64,000 bases of DNA from M0108 sp044228795 (GTDB lineage Bacteria > Pseudomonadota > Gammaproteobacteria > Chromatiales > Chromatiaceae): positions 1 to 64,000 of the forward strand of contig JBGAUE010000018.1 of assembly GCA_044228795.1 (NCBI GenBank), in the 5' to 3' direction. The position numbers and the translations under genes were made by a program. Of the stretch, positions 37,301-46,160 are shown piece after piece (the stretch's first letter is position 1; each line of letters starts with the position of its first letter). Under the pieces are notes generated by a model. The model worked only from the letters and a program-made list of their open reading frames with translations. It did no database searches and had not been told where the DNA came from.

Positions 37301-38500
37301 CTTACGGCCCCGGCGACCCGGGACTGGAATGAAATCTGGCGCCTGGACGCCAGCCCCCTCTGGCATGTCGAATTCGCGGGGCTGGCCCCGGTCCATCACC
37401 TAAGCCCAGCGGGCCAATGGTGGCCAGAATGGCGGCCCTGGGCAGGGGAAACCCTGAGCCTGAGCATCAGCCGGCCCACGGGAGCACCGGGGGCTAGTTT
37501 GACGGTAGATGCCAGTGAACTGCGCCTGCGGCCGGGGGATCGCTCCACCGAGGCCACCCTGACACTGGACCTGCGCGCCTCCCGGGGAGGCCGGCAGCCG
37601 GTGACTCTGCCTGAGGGTGCACGGCTTCAGTCCGTCACCCTGGATGGCGTGGCCCAACCCCTCCGTTTGGAGGAGGGGCAAGTCCTGGTGCCGGTCCATC
37701 CGGGTACTCAGAAGGCGGTGTTAACATGGATTCAAGAGGTTGGCATCGACTTTCGCCTCGTCACGCCCGTTATTGGTCTGGGGACGCCCAGCGTCAATGC
37801 CACCACGCGCATTCAATTGGGCCCAGATCGCTGGGTGCTGTGGCTGGGGGGTCCAACCCTGGGACCGGCCGTGCTTTTCTGGAGCCTGATCCCACTGATC
37901 GTCCTGTTCGCCCTAGGCTTGGGCCAGTTGCCGCTCAGTCCCGCTAAGACTTGGCAATGGGGCCTGCTGCTGCTGGGTCTCAGTCAGGCTCCGCCCCTGG
38001 GTGCCATCCTGGTCGTCGGCTGGCTGCTGGCCCTTGCCTGGCGCGGGGCCAAAGGCCAATCCCTGAGTAATGGTGCCTTCAATTTTGTCCAGATCGGCCT
38101 GGTATTGCTCAGCCTCCAGGCCCTAAGCGCCCTGGCTGCGGCAGTGGCCGAGGGCCTGCTGGGGCAACCCGCCATGCAGATCGCCGGCAATGGCTCCCAG
38201 GCCGCGCAGCTCCTCTGGTATCAAGACCGCGCCGGCGAGACCCTACCCCAACCCTGGGTCATCTCGGTACCCCTCTGGGTCTATCGGCTCCTGATGCTCG
38301 CCTGGGCCCTCTGGCTTGCCAATAGCCTCCTCAATTGGTTGCGTTGGGGTTGGGGCAGTTTTACTGCTGATGGTCTGTGGCGGAAATCCCCCAGGCGCGG
38401 TTTTGCCTTTGGGAAAATGCGGGGAAAAGAGAAGGCTGAAACGGAAATCGATAAGGGACAGGAGCCTAAACCAGATGGGCTTTACCCCTGGACCTCCTGA
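34310..38500 (+). CDS. 1396-residue membrane protein with two related halves
   Basis: The protein has a signal peptide (MTHRPFVAILLGWFLLLGHA), a beta-rich periplasmic part, membrane helices near residues 470-565, a second signal-like helix near 690-745 ending VPSAQAGDF, a further beta-rich part, and four or more helices at about 1175-1350. The two periplasmic parts align: VPLPGDGDHWPLAVMLKDQP with IPLPAQTGQWLPSQVEIDDQP-like sequence, and VVWLAPGQYSLIGRF with PWVLVPAGRHRISLAG. Each half also has a Cys-pair near its start. Length and domain order match no family I can name. It follows hypF by three bases, so the two are co-transcribed, but no functional link is known. Confidence 0.75.
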   Translation: MTHRPFVAILLGWFLLLGHAQSAPLNPSQVPGPLQDWTNWVLWDDLGHACPRLTGDAETRPCVWPATLRLALDDAGGTFDLEVETFAAQAVPLPGDGDHWPLAVMLKDQPLPVVSRKGRPVVWLAPGQYSLIGRFLWDRLPSALTLPPQLAQVELSIDGTLIPFPLLNDQGQVWLSATGPTSPRAAIPEDSLRLQVFRRLEEGVPMRLNTRLVFDIAGSPREIILPTTLPAGTLAMAIQSPLAARLDPDGRLLLQARPGHWVLDIQARYEGERTSFPFAPLPEPWPLEEIWAYQSYPAIRLIEILGAPTVDPRQTELPEEWRSLPAFRLSEGVTLNFNVIRRGDPIPEPDRLSLHRQIWLDFDGQGYSVRDRIGESMTQGWRLDASTGMTLGRVDIDGEPQSITRDPVSGALGVEVRRGQLELTAESRLPNDTSLSVTGWQQDFNQVGAELNLPPGWRLFAALGVDQAQGSWLATWTLLDFFVVLVITLAAGRLYGWSTAALALVALALIWQEPDAPQYVWLNLLAAIALERVLPAGVLARWVQAYRLLSILALAIIAIPFMANQLRLGLYPQLENPYLAQSTRPSDQMDDTFKAMAPMATMADQEVTLMDSATRAGARRVESSLRPRSLQPGAPAPSPRQEINRIDPDALTQTGPGMPNWHWNRVALTWQGPVQSGQELRLLLIPPAGNLLLGVLRVVLILGLALLLAGGLAKGKTDWRRLGGGLLLVMLAVASVPSAQAGDFPSPDLLNELKARLMAPPDCHPQCAEITRLALTASPKALRLDLEIDAQDRVGIPLPAQTGQWLPSQVEIDDQPARALLRGDEGYPWVLVPAGRHRISLAGTLPARDRIALPLPLRPRRVSTNTEGWRLSGVGDNGVPEVQLQLIRETGAVASAEVGVEVGAGDEDAGWWDIPALAPFLEVERTLRLGLSWQVETRLRRLTPADEPVRVEIPLLTGEAVLTPGLKVTDGRLTANLPGGQQELVWQSKLEPQDALTLTAPATRDWNEIWRLDASPLWHVEFAGLAPVHHLSPAGQWWPEWRPWAGETLSLSISRPTGAPGASLTVDASELRLRPGDRSTEATLTLDLRASRGGRQPVTLPEGARLQSVTLDGVAQPLRLEEGQVLVPVHPGTQKAVLTWIQEVGIDFRLVTPVIGLGTPSVNATTRIQLGPDRWVLWLGGPTLGPAVLFWSLIPLIVLFALGLGQLPLSPAKTWQWGLLLLGLSQAPPLGAILVVGWLLALAWRGAKGQSLSNGAFNFVQIGLVLLSLQALSALAAAVAEGLLGQPAMQIAGNGSQAAQLLWYQDRAGETLPQPWVISVPLWVYRLLMLAWALWLANSLLNWLRWGWGSFTADGLWRKSPRRGFAFGKMRGKEKAETEIDKGQEPKPDGLYPWTS

Positions 38501-38978
38501 AGAGGCTTTCTGGGTAAGGTGCCCCCCCCTGTCCAGGAGAGTTTCCCCTGAGTTTAGCTGACCCGCCTTTTTTATCGCAGGTGCTATCCCGGGATTTCGT
38601 GAATGTCATTAAGCGGAGGGCAACTGCTCCCTCTGAATCCGTGGGAAGTCGAGGGCTCATCCAGTGATTCATCCCGGTACCGCGGATGGCAAGAGAACAG
38701 GGGATGAATCAGCCCTTTTTCCAGGGATGCGGACATCAATTTGGATGTGAAAAAAGCCGAGGTAATGGGCGGTCTTACCTGGGTGAGGTCAATCCCGCTC
38801 CATCATGCTAAAGATCGATGGGGTTCTTATAAGCAAACGCTAAAATGACTCGACAAAGGACGTCAAGCCGCGGCCGGAGGGTAAGGGATATGTCTGCAAG
38901 GATTGCGACCTGGTCCATTTTGGGTGCAGCGTCACATTAGTCCATGCCCTAGTCCCTACCCTCCTGGCCTCGTCCATT
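38501..38978. other. gene-poor interval with inverted repeat
   Basis: I see no convincing gene. The notable element is a perfect 11-base inverted repeat at 38665-38711. A 32-codon frame at 38845-38940 encodes nothing recognisable. Base composition is less GC-rich than the flanks, and the stretch could be a relic of a lost gene or mobile element. Confidence 0.5.
38665..38711. repeat. perfect 11-base inverted repeat, 25-base spacer
   Basis: TGATTCATCCC (38665-38675) and GGGATGAATCA (38701-38711) are exact reverse complements, followed by GCCCTTTTT. On the plus strand this could be a Rho-independent terminator or the 3' end of a small RNA; the long loop also permits a mobile-element end. Confidence 0.55.
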
Positions 38979-39242
38979 TTATTTATGAATGATAGGGTCA
39001 TTCATCCCGGCATCGAAAAATTCCTTATGGGATTTCTCGAAACTAACACAGCTGGGACCCCCTTTTTCGACATTCTGACGAGTACACTTACGGGTGCCCT
39101 TAGCGAGGTCGGCGCAAGGCCCCCCGGCTGCGAAGACGGCGGCGCATTCCTTACTCATCTGCTGTTTCAAAGCGGCCTCATCTTCGGCAGCCATGGCAAC
39201 CGAGGAGAGAAGCAGCAAGGCGCAAAAAAATGAACTTTTCAT
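38979..39242 (-). CDS. small exported four-cysteine protein
   Basis: The 87-residue product has a clear signal peptide (MKSSFFCALLLLSSVAMA) and a mature part of about 69 residues with four cysteines (SKECAAVF, GGPCADL, TRKCTRQN, PSCVSF), suggesting two disulfides. I recognise no family. It stands alone in a less GC-rich patch with its promoter presumably in 39243-39400. Confidence 0.6.
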   Translation of the reverse strand: MKSSFFCALLLLSSVAMAAEDEAALKQQMSKECAAVFAAGGPCADLAKGTRKCTRQNVEKGGPSCVSFEKSHKEFFDAGMNDPIIHK

Positions 39243-39562
39243 GTCGTTTCCCGTAATTGCATTAAAGTGGAATGCTGCCTTCGCAGCGTGCTGTCGGCAA
39301 AAGAATATTCTTCTGCATTAACCCATCATAAAACCCTGGCAAATTTAGAGCCATAGACTTTATCTTGGGAATTTAGTGTAGCTCGGCGTGCCTAGATTGA
39401 TGGTTATATGGCTGGTGGCTAAGCTGCTTATGGGTGATTGGAAATCCATGCATCAACCATCGATGGTCAAATAGTAGGGTAGTAATGTGACGATTCTATG
39501 ACTGAATTTCACATTCAGCTAGGCCGGACCCTCAGGTATGGTTACAGGCAGCCAGCCTATCC
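39243..39562. other. AT-richer intergenic stretch
   Basis: No gene is visible. A 12-base palindrome AAGAATATTCTT lies near 39302-39313, about 65 bases upstream of the four-cysteine gene start, and could be an operator. The rest matches nothing known to me. Confidence 0.4.
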
Positions 39563-40000
39563 TCAGAGTCTTATCTTATGGTGGTGCAGGTCATAACCCC
39601 GATCACGGTAGTAGCGGAAACGCTCACGGCCAGCGTCGCGGCCGGCTGCTTCCAGACCCAGGGGTTCGCAGAGGCGTTCGAAACGGGCGAACCAGGGCGG
39701 GACGCTCGGGTCGAGGTTGATCAATACCTGATCATGGTCCGCCAGGGGTTCGTCACCTATGAGGATCGCGGTCAGCATTGGATCGGTCTGGCCGATGCGG
39801 CCGTGGGGCAGGAAACTTTGATCGTCGTAGGTCCAGAGTAGGCGGTCGAGGTGCTCCGCCTGGCTGGGGTCCGCGATCTGGATATGGATGCGGATGGGAT
39901 CCTGGCCGCTGTGGTAAATACGTTCGGCCAAGCGGCAGGTGAGCAGGAAACGGTCGCCGCGGCTGCCGTCCGCCAGGGAGTAGAAATCAATGCGGGTCAA
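39563..40000 (-). CDS. holC: DNA polymerase III chi subunit
   Basis: The 145-residue protein begins MTRIDFYSLADGSRGDRFLL, and contains LDRLLWTYDDQSFLPHG and the C-terminal RFRYYRDRGYDLHHHKI, typical of HolC, which links SSB to the clamp loader through psi. Position downstream of pepA is the classical gammaproteobacterial order. Confidence 0.92.
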   Translation of the reverse strand: MTRIDFYSLADGSRGDRFLLTCRLAERIYHSGQDPIRIHIQIADPSQAEHLDRLLWTYDDQSFLPHGRIGQTDPMLTAILIGDEPLADHDQVLINLDPSVPPWFARFERLCEPLGLEAAGRDAGRERFRYYRDRGYDLHHHKIRL

Positions 40001-40057
40001 GTTGACCGCTCCGGTATTGCGGGGCGCTGGCCGGGGACTCCGACCGGTTAGCGGGGA

Positions 40058-41551
40058 TCATAGCTCGCCGCTCCGCTGGAGCAACAATTGGACGAGCAGG
40101 GGTACGGGCCGCCCCGTACCCCCCTTCTCCTTACCGCTGACCCAGGCGGTGCCGGCGATATCCAGGTGGGCCCAAGGGTACTTATTGGTGTACCGCGACA
40201 GGAAGCAGGCGGCGGTGACGGAGCCACCTTCGCGGCCACCCACGTTGGCCATATCGGCGAAGTTGCTGTCGAGGAGGCTTTGATAGTCTTCCCAAAGCGG
40301 CATGCGCCAGGCACGATCAAAGGCGCGGTCGCCCGCGGCCAGGATCTCCCCGGCCAGGACCTCGTCCGTGGTGAAGAGGCCAGAGGCGACGTGACCCAAG
40401 GCGATGACGATGGCGCCGGTGAGGGTGGCGATATCGATGACGGCGGCGGGTTCGAAGCGTTCGCAATAGGTGAGGGCGTCGCAGAGGATGAGGCGGCCCT
40501 CGGCGTCGGTGTTGAGAATTTCTATGGTCTGGCCAGAGAGGCTAGTGACGATATCGCCGGGTTTGTTGGCGTCGCCATCGGGCAGGTTCTCGGAGGCAGG
40601 GACCACGCCCATGATATTCAGCGGCAGCTTTAACTCCAGAGCCGCGCGCAGGGTTCCTAGGACGCTGGCAGCGCCACCCATGTCGTACTTCATCTGGTCC
40701 ATGTCTGGGCCCGGTTTGAGACTAATACCGCCGGCGTCGAAGGTGAGGCCCTTGCCCACCAGAACCAGAGGCTTCGCGTCCTTCTTGCCACCCCGGTAAT
40801 TCATGACGATGAGTTTAGCGGGCTGGCGGCTACCCCGCGAGACCGAAAGCAGGGCGCCCATGCCGAGCTTGGCCATATCGGCCTCTTCGAGGATCGTGAC
40901 CTTAAGAGCGGGGAAGTCCTTGGCCAGGGCCTTGGCCTGATCTGCCAGGTAGGTCGGGGTGCAGATGTTACCGGGCAGGTTGCCCAGTTCCTTGGCCAGG
41001 GCGACGCCGCGGGCCATGGCCTGGCCATGACGCAGGGCCTGCTTGGCCAGGCTTGTCTCTTCCGGATTCGCGATCCAAAGTTGGAGTCGCTGGAGGGAGT
41101 TGGGCGGCTTCTTCTCACTCTTGGTGAGTTCGTAGCGATAATCCTTGTCGAGGGCCGTGGTTACGGCGTCGCGCACAGCGAGGTAGAGGCCCAGGTCCGG
41201 GGGTGAGGAGGCGGGCAGGGCGCAGAGGGCCTCGTGGGTGCTGGTCTCGTTGAGGCGGGCGAGGGCGGCGGCCATGACCTTGCCGTAGGTATTGCGGTCG
41301 TATTTCTCCTGGGGACCGAGGCCGACGAGGAGAACCCGCTCCGCGGCTAGAGCGGGTACTTCGTGCAGCAGCAGGGTACGACCGGCCTCGCCGTCCAGGT
41401 CACCCTTACCGATGATGCGGCTCAGATGCCCCTGGGTGGCCGCGTCGATATGCTGCGTAGGCGCCGTCAACTGGCGCTTCTCAAAGACGCCGAGAATGAG
41501 ACAGGGGCTGGTTCGCCCCCTCAAATCGCCGCTCTTAATGCTGAATTCCAT
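40058..41551 (-). CDS. pepA: leucyl aminopeptidase PepA (M17)
   Basis: The 497-residue hexameric metallopeptidase carries the M17 signature NTDAEGRLIL, the metal-binding GLTFDAGGISLKPG region and MKYDMGGAASVLG-like active-site lysine loop. It removes N-terminal residues and in E. coli also binds DNA at cer and carAB. Divergent from lptG, upstream of holC, as in relatives. Confidence 0.96.
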   Translation of the reverse strand: MEFSIKSGDLRGRTSPCLILGVFEKRQLTAPTQHIDAATQGHLSRIIGKGDLDGEAGRTLLLHEVPALAAERVLLVGLGPQEKYDRNTYGKVMAAALARLNETSTHEALCALPASSPPDLGLYLAVRDAVTTALDKDYRYELTKSEKKPPNSLQRLQLWIANPEETSLAKQALRHGQAMARGVALAKELGNLPGNICTPTYLADQAKALAKDFPALKVTILEEADMAKLGMGALLSVSRGSRQPAKLIVMNYRGGKKDAKPLVLVGKGLTFDAGGISLKPGPDMDQMKYDMGGAASVLGTLRAALELKLPLNIMGVVPASENLPDGDANKPGDIVTSLSGQTIEILNTDAEGRLILCDALTYCERFEPAAVIDIATLTGAIVIALGHVASGLFTTDEVLAGEILAAGDRAFDRAWRMPLWEDYQSLLDSNFADMANVGGREGGSVTAACFLSRYTNKYPWAHLDIAGTAWVSGKEKGGTGRPVPLLVQLLLQRSGEL

Positions 41552-41722
41552 GGGAAATCTCTGTTGTTGGAAGGGGTGGGGCCAGGTGGGGGACTTGGGA
41601 GCGCCTCAAGTTTTGCCCGATGTTAAGATGCGAGTTCGATCATCCTACTAAAATCGGAGTCCTGCTAGAACCGTCCGGCTTGATCAAGCTGGCGCGGACC
41701 GGGACCGACGACGGAAACAAGC

Positions 41723-42784
41723 GTGAAAATCCTGGATCGATACCTGGGCCGGGCCGTGATCGGCGGAACTCTGCTGACAATGGCGGTACTGCTCCCACTG
41801 ATTGCCTTTTTTCTCCTGGCCGACGAGGTCAACGAGCTAGGGGAAGGGTATGGCTTCGGCGATGCCTTGGCCGTGGCGAGTCTGAGCCTGCCACGCTACA
41901 CCTACCAGTTATTTCCCATCGCGACCCTGATCGGGGCCCTGGTGGGCTTGGGGGCACTGGCCAGCCATTCGGAATTGGTAGCCATGCGGGCCACCGGCAT
42001 GTCCATTGCCCGCATCCTCTTCGCGGCGCTCAAGGCCGGCATGGTGCTCGCGTTGCTGGCCCTGGTGTTGGGAGAGTTCGTGGCCCCCCGTGCGGAGCAG
42101 GCTGCGGTGCAATGGCGCAACGACATCAAGTCCGGCCAGGTTACCATGCGCACGCCCCAAGGGCTGTGGGCACGGGATGGTGAGTCTTACATCAGTATTG
42201 GGGAGATTTTGCCTGGCGCCCGCTTGCGGGATATCCACATCTACGAAATCGACGCGGATCGGCATCTGGTTCTCGCTACCCATGCGGACAACGCCCACTA
42301 CACGGAAGGTCAGTGGGTGCTTTCGGGTATCTCCCGCAGCCGTATTTCTGACGCGGGGGTTGAGGCCCAGCCCCTGGCCAGTACGGCCTGGTCTTCCTTG
42401 CTAAATCCCTCGCTGCTCCGACTGGTGGTGGTGGATCCCCAGGCGCTCCCGGTTTGGGATCTGGCTCGCTATGTCCGCCATATGACCGCCAATGGCCAGG
42501 ATCCGGGTCACTACGCAACGGAGATGTGGACCAAGATTACGCAGCCCTTTCTGATCCTGACCATGATTCTCTTGTCCATCCCCATCCTCTTCGGCTCCGC
42601 TCGCAGCACTGGTCTGGGGGTGCGTCTCTTCCTGGGTATCATGCTGGGCATGGCCTACTATCTCGTCAGCCGCGGCTTCTATTTCCTGGCGATCTATTTT
42701 GGTCTAGCCGCCTGGCTCGCGGCTATCCTGCCTCTGGTGCTTTTTGGTCTCGCGGCACTATGGATTTTGCGCCGCCTGAGTTGA
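41723..42784 (+). CDS. lptG: LPS export ABC transporter permease LptG
   Basis: The 353-residue permease has three N-terminal and three C-terminal helices around a periplasmic beta-jellyroll. MKILDRYLGRAVIGGTLL, with GALVGLGALASHSELVAMRA and TRSTGLG-like GSARSTGLGVRLFLG, distinguishes LptG from LptF. The start is GTG 41723 with no strong ribosome site. The partner gene lptF, normally directly upstream, is absent: only 171 bases separate this gene from divergent pepA. Confidence 0.9.
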   Translation: MKILDRYLGRAVIGGTLLTMAVLLPLIAFFLLADEVNELGEGYGFGDALAVASLSLPRYTYQLFPIATLIGALVGLGALASHSELVAMRATGMSIARILFAALKAGMVLALLALVLGEFVAPRAEQAAVQWRNDIKSGQVTMRTPQGLWARDGESYISIGEILPGARLRDIHIYEIDADRHLVLATHADNAHYTEGQWVLSGISRSRISDAGVEAQPLASTAWSSLLNPSLLRLVVVDPQALPVWDLARYVRHMTANGQDPGHYATEMWTKITQPFLILTMILLSIPILFGSARSTGLGVRLFLGIMLGMAYYLVSRGFYFLAIYFGLAAWLAAILPLVLFGLAALWILRRLS

Positions 42785-42818
42785 AAATCCATCCGAGGGC
42801 AAGCCTGACGAGACCGGA

Positions 42819-43277
42819 TTAACTGAGTCTCGTTTTGCGTGGAAGAAGGATCGGGCGGGTGCGGGAGAGGTGGTCGTGGGGAGCCAGACCGCGGGAGTCG
42901 AAGGGGATCCAAAAGAGGCCGACAGGCGCGGGGACGAGGGTGGACCAGAACAGGCGACGCCAGGTAGCGCTGAGTGACAGGGGCTGGCCATCGTCCTGCA
43001 CCAGGCGCAATTGCCAGGCGCGCAAGCCCAGGGTCTGGCCACCGTGCACCCAGAAATAGGCAAAAAACCCATAACCGACGGCGACAAGGTAAATCCGGAA
43101 CAAGAACAGTAGCCAACCGTCCAGCCGCACCTCGGCTCCATTCAGGGTGGAGGCGGGGATGATCACCAGGGTAGTGGCAAGCAAAAGCATCCCGAACAGG
43201 ACAATGAGGTCGTAAAGCAGGGCGGCGAGACGCCGGGCGAGGCCCGGTACCTGGGCCTGGGCGATATCGGGGGCCAT
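42819..43277 (-). CDS. RDD-family membrane protein
   Basis: The 152-residue protein has three predicted helices and the family pattern LARRLAALLYDLIVLFGMLL (the R-D-D positions) and GGQTLGLRAWQLRLV. Function of RDD proteins is unknown, with a cation-exchange role suggested for some. It is convergent with lptG, an arrangement common in gammaproteobacteria. The C-terminal RPILLPRK is typical of this subgroup. Confidence 0.85.
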   Translation of the reverse strand: MAPDIAQAQVPGLARRLAALLYDLIVLFGMLLLATTLVIIPASTLNGAEVRLDGWLLFLFRIYLVAVGYGFFAYFWVHGGQTLGLRAWQLRLVQDDGQPLSLSATWRRLFWSTLVPAPVGLFWIPFDSRGLAPHDHLSRTRPILLPRKTRLS

Positions 43278-43466
43278 GGCTGAGGATGGGACTCCAAATA
43301 GTCAGGGGCAGGGAAGCCTGGTGTGGGTCTATTGTCCCAGTATTATGGGGACCCGTCATTAGCCGCAGCTATCGCCGGTCTGCGATGGGTGCCCAGGGAT
43401 TTTTCTACGTCCTTTGGACGTCTCCCCCTCGGGGCTTGATCACTTTTCTTGACCAGGGCCAGACTC

Positions 43467-46049
43467 GTGATACGCATCGATCTCAAACCCATCCTTTTTC
43501 GGCTCCTGCGTGGCGTGCCCATGCCCATCATCTCCATCCTGGTGGGGCTAGTGGCGGGCCTCCTTATCTGGGGCGTCTTGGAGCAGATCCAGAGTGAGCA
43601 GATTGGGCGGATCTTTGGCCAGGAACTTGAGGCTCGCCTGGACCTGCGGTCACGGGAGAGTCTGATGCGCTTTGACCAGTATCTCGCGCAATACGCGGCG
43701 ACTACACGACTGGTCGCCAAGCACCGTCTCCTGGCGGAATACCTGGAGCCCCAACTCTGGACCCGGGGCGAGGATTTCGTGCCTCGCCGTTACCGGGGAT
43801 GGTACCCACACTGGCTGCCGGACTTTCTGGAGCGCGATGGCCTGGCGCCGCCTAGCCATGTGCTGCTGGTCGATGTCGATGGCGAGTTACGGGAGATTTA
43901 TGCCGCTAATGATGCCAGTCTGCCAGCCGAGATTGCGGCGGGGGTGGGAGCCCACCTGCGCCATGATCGCGAGGTCCGCTCCGTGTTTGCCGTCTTCGAT
44001 GACCGGGTCTTCTTACTGCTAAGCGATGCGATCGAAGATCGTAAGGGCTCCGTCGTGGGTAGCCTGGTGGTCCTGGTCCCGGTCGATCAGGCCTTTCTCG
44101 TCGCCTCCCAGCGGGGTCTGCTGGCCTCCGATAGTGCCATCGCCTTGGTGAATTCGGATGATCAGCGGATTCTGGTAAGTATGAATCCGGATTGGCTGAC
44201 CCAGGGTAGTCCCCTGTCCCATTGGAAGAACACCTACCTCATTACCTCCCAATCCCTGTCCGGCTATGAAGGGTCGGATTTGAATCTGCTGTTCACCACC
44301 CTGGTTTCCCATGACAGCGTGGAGAGGATGTCTCGCCACGTGCGAATTTTCGAACGCCGCCAGCGCGGTATTGCTGCCCTCGTATTTATCACGACCTTCA
44401 CCCTGGTCATCTACCTGGTCTCGGCACGGCTCAACAAGGTCCTACGGCGTCTGTCTGGTTTTGCGCGCCAAGCCCTGGATATCGCAGATCCGGGTTTTAG
44501 CCGTGGTGCAAACCAGTTAATCCTGCTTGAGGACTGGGTGCAGCAATTTACACTATTGGTGTTGCGAGCGCGGGAGGAGACCAGCCGGCGCCATGCAATC
44601 GCTATGCGGGAGAGCGAAGCCCTCAAGGCGGCGGTCATGGAGGCCTCTCTGGACTCCATCGTCACCCTTGATCGCCATGGGCATGTCCGTGAACTCAATC
44701 CTACCGCCGAGCGTACCTTTGGCTATGGCCGTCACCAGGTCTTGGGTGAGAGTTTCAGCCGCCTCTTGCTGGCGGGATCGGCACGGTCTAATTTCTACGC
44801 CCTGTTGCGGGAAGGGCGCCGCGCCCAGCGCGAGGGCCGTGAGCCCCAGACCCGTAGTGAGTTCCTGGCACGGCGAGCGGACGGAACCCGGGTGCCCATG
44901 GAGGTCTCCGTCGTCCCCATTCAGTTGGAGGATGAACTCTTCCATACCCTTTACCTGCATGACATCACCAAACGCAAGGAGCGGGACCAGGAAATTCGCA
45001 GTCTGGCGGGCTTTGCCAGCGAAAGCCCCCATCCCATGCTGCGTGTCAGCCCCGCCGGCCATCTGCTCTATGTTAATCGGGCCAGTGAGCCCCTGCTCGG
45101 GAAATGGGGAGTCGCAGGGGAGGGGCTTCTGCCAGCGCACTGGCTAGCCCTGGCCCGGGAGGCCCTGGCCGAGGGCCATCAACGCGAAGGGGAGTTCGAC
45201 TGTGATGGCCTGGTCTATTCCAGCCTCTTCGTCCCGGTCAGTGAACTGGGCTATGTCAACATCTATGCTCGCGACATCACCGCCGTACGCCGAGCCGAGC
45301 AGGAGTTGCGCCGGCACCAGGCAGAATTGGTTCATGTCTGCCGGCTCAGCACCATGGGCGAGGTGGCTACAGGCATGGCCCACGAACTCAATCAGCCCCT
45401 GGCGGCTATTGTCAACTACGCCAGCGGCTGTGGACGGCGTCTGCGTCTTGGGACTGGTGATCCGGAGGAGTTGGCCCAGGCCATGGACCGCATTGGCAGC
45501 CAGGCCCAACGGGCGGGGGAAATCATTCGCCGCCTCCGGGGCTTGGTTGGCAAGCAGGCGCCGGTGCGTGTCCGGGGGGATCTCAATCACATCGTGAGCG
45601 AGGTCAGCGCCTTTGCCGAGTTCGAGATCGCCAAGCTAGGGCTAACCATAGACTTAGACCTGGCGAAGGGCGAAATCCCGGTCCAGGTCGATTTGGTCCA
45701 GATTGAGCAGGTGCTTCTTAATCTGGTGCGTAATGCCTTGGATGCTTTAGAGGATGTCCCGCCGCAACGTCGGCGTCTCACCATCCGAGGCCGGCGCGAG
45801 GGGCACTGGGCAGTGGCCATAGTCGAGGATACGGGACCCGGCATCTCACCAGAGGTCATGGCGAGGTTGTTCGACCCATTTTTTACTACTAAAATCAATG
45901 GGATGGGTATGGGTCTGCCAATCAGCCAGACCATCCTGGACAACCATGGCGGCGAGATCGAGGTCGATTCCGAGCCCGGCCTGGGGACACGCTTCCAGGT
46001 GCGTTTACCCTTGGCAAATGAAGCTGATCCTGTCTATACATCTATGTGA
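43467..46049 (+). CDS. membrane sensor histidine kinase with two PAS domains
   Basis: The 860-residue kinase has TM1 near 18-40, a periplasmic sensing region to about 295, TM2 near 302-320, PAS domains at about 390-500 (ASLDSIVTLDRHGHVRELNP) and 515-620 (ESPHPMLRVSPAGHLLYVN), then HisKA with the phosphorylated His in MAHELNQPLAAIV, and HATPase boxes LNLVRNALDAL, EDTGPGI, LFDPFFTTK and GMGMGLPIS. The layout is FixL/TutC-like. GTG 43467 has AGGG eight bases upstream; TTG 43449 is an alternative. The FixJ-type gene follows by 111 bases. Signal unknown. Confidence 0.9.
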   Translation: MIRIDLKPILFRLLRGVPMPIISILVGLVAGLLIWGVLEQIQSEQIGRIFGQELEARLDLRSRESLMRFDQYLAQYAATTRLVAKHRLLAEYLEPQLWTRGEDFVPRRYRGWYPHWLPDFLERDGLAPPSHVLLVDVDGELREIYAANDASLPAEIAAGVGAHLRHDREVRSVFAVFDDRVFLLLSDAIEDRKGSVVGSLVVLVPVDQAFLVASQRGLLASDSAIALVNSDDQRILVSMNPDWLTQGSPLSHWKNTYLITSQSLSGYEGSDLNLLFTTLVSHDSVERMSRHVRIFERRQRGIAALVFITTFTLVIYLVSARLNKVLRRLSGFARQALDIADPGFSRGANQLILLEDWVQQFTLLVLRAREETSRRHAIAMRESEALKAAVMEASLDSIVTLDRHGHVRELNPTAERTFGYGRHQVLGESFSRLLLAGSARSNFYALLREGRRAQREGREPQTRSEFLARRADGTRVPMEVSVVPIQLEDELFHTLYLHDITKRKERDQEIRSLAGFASESPHPMLRVSPAGHLLYVNRASEPLLGKWGVAGEGLLPAHWLALAREALAEGHQREGEFDCDGLVYSSLFVPVSELGYVNIYARDITAVRRAEQELRRHQAELVHVCRLSTMGEVATGMAHELNQPLAAIVNYASGCGRRLRLGTGDPEELAQAMDRIGSQAQRAGEIIRRLRGLVGKQAPVRVRGDLNHIVSEVSAFAEFEIAKLGLTIDLDLAKGEIPVQVDLVQIEQVLLNLVRNALDALEDVPPQRRRLTIRGRREGHWAVAIVEDTGPGISPEVMARLFDPFFTTKINGMGMGLPISQTILDNHGGEIEVDSEPGLGTRFQVRLPLANEADPVYTSM

Positions 46050-46160
46050 GTGACAAGCTCTAGCGAAGCGCTCCCCGGCCTGAGGTTCCTGAGGAATCGA
46101 CGGGGGATATGGGCTAGACTTGGCGTCGGTCAGGTCATCATCCCTATTGAGAAAAAGTCG

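Noticed and set aside
38845..38940. 32-codon frame starting MTRQRTSSRGRR
   Set aside because: No ribosome site, no similarity to a known protein; another frame here gives a Cys-pair peptide but also too short to trust.
41620..41722. Possible remnant of lptF before lptG
   Set aside because: The short frames here show no LptF-like sequence.
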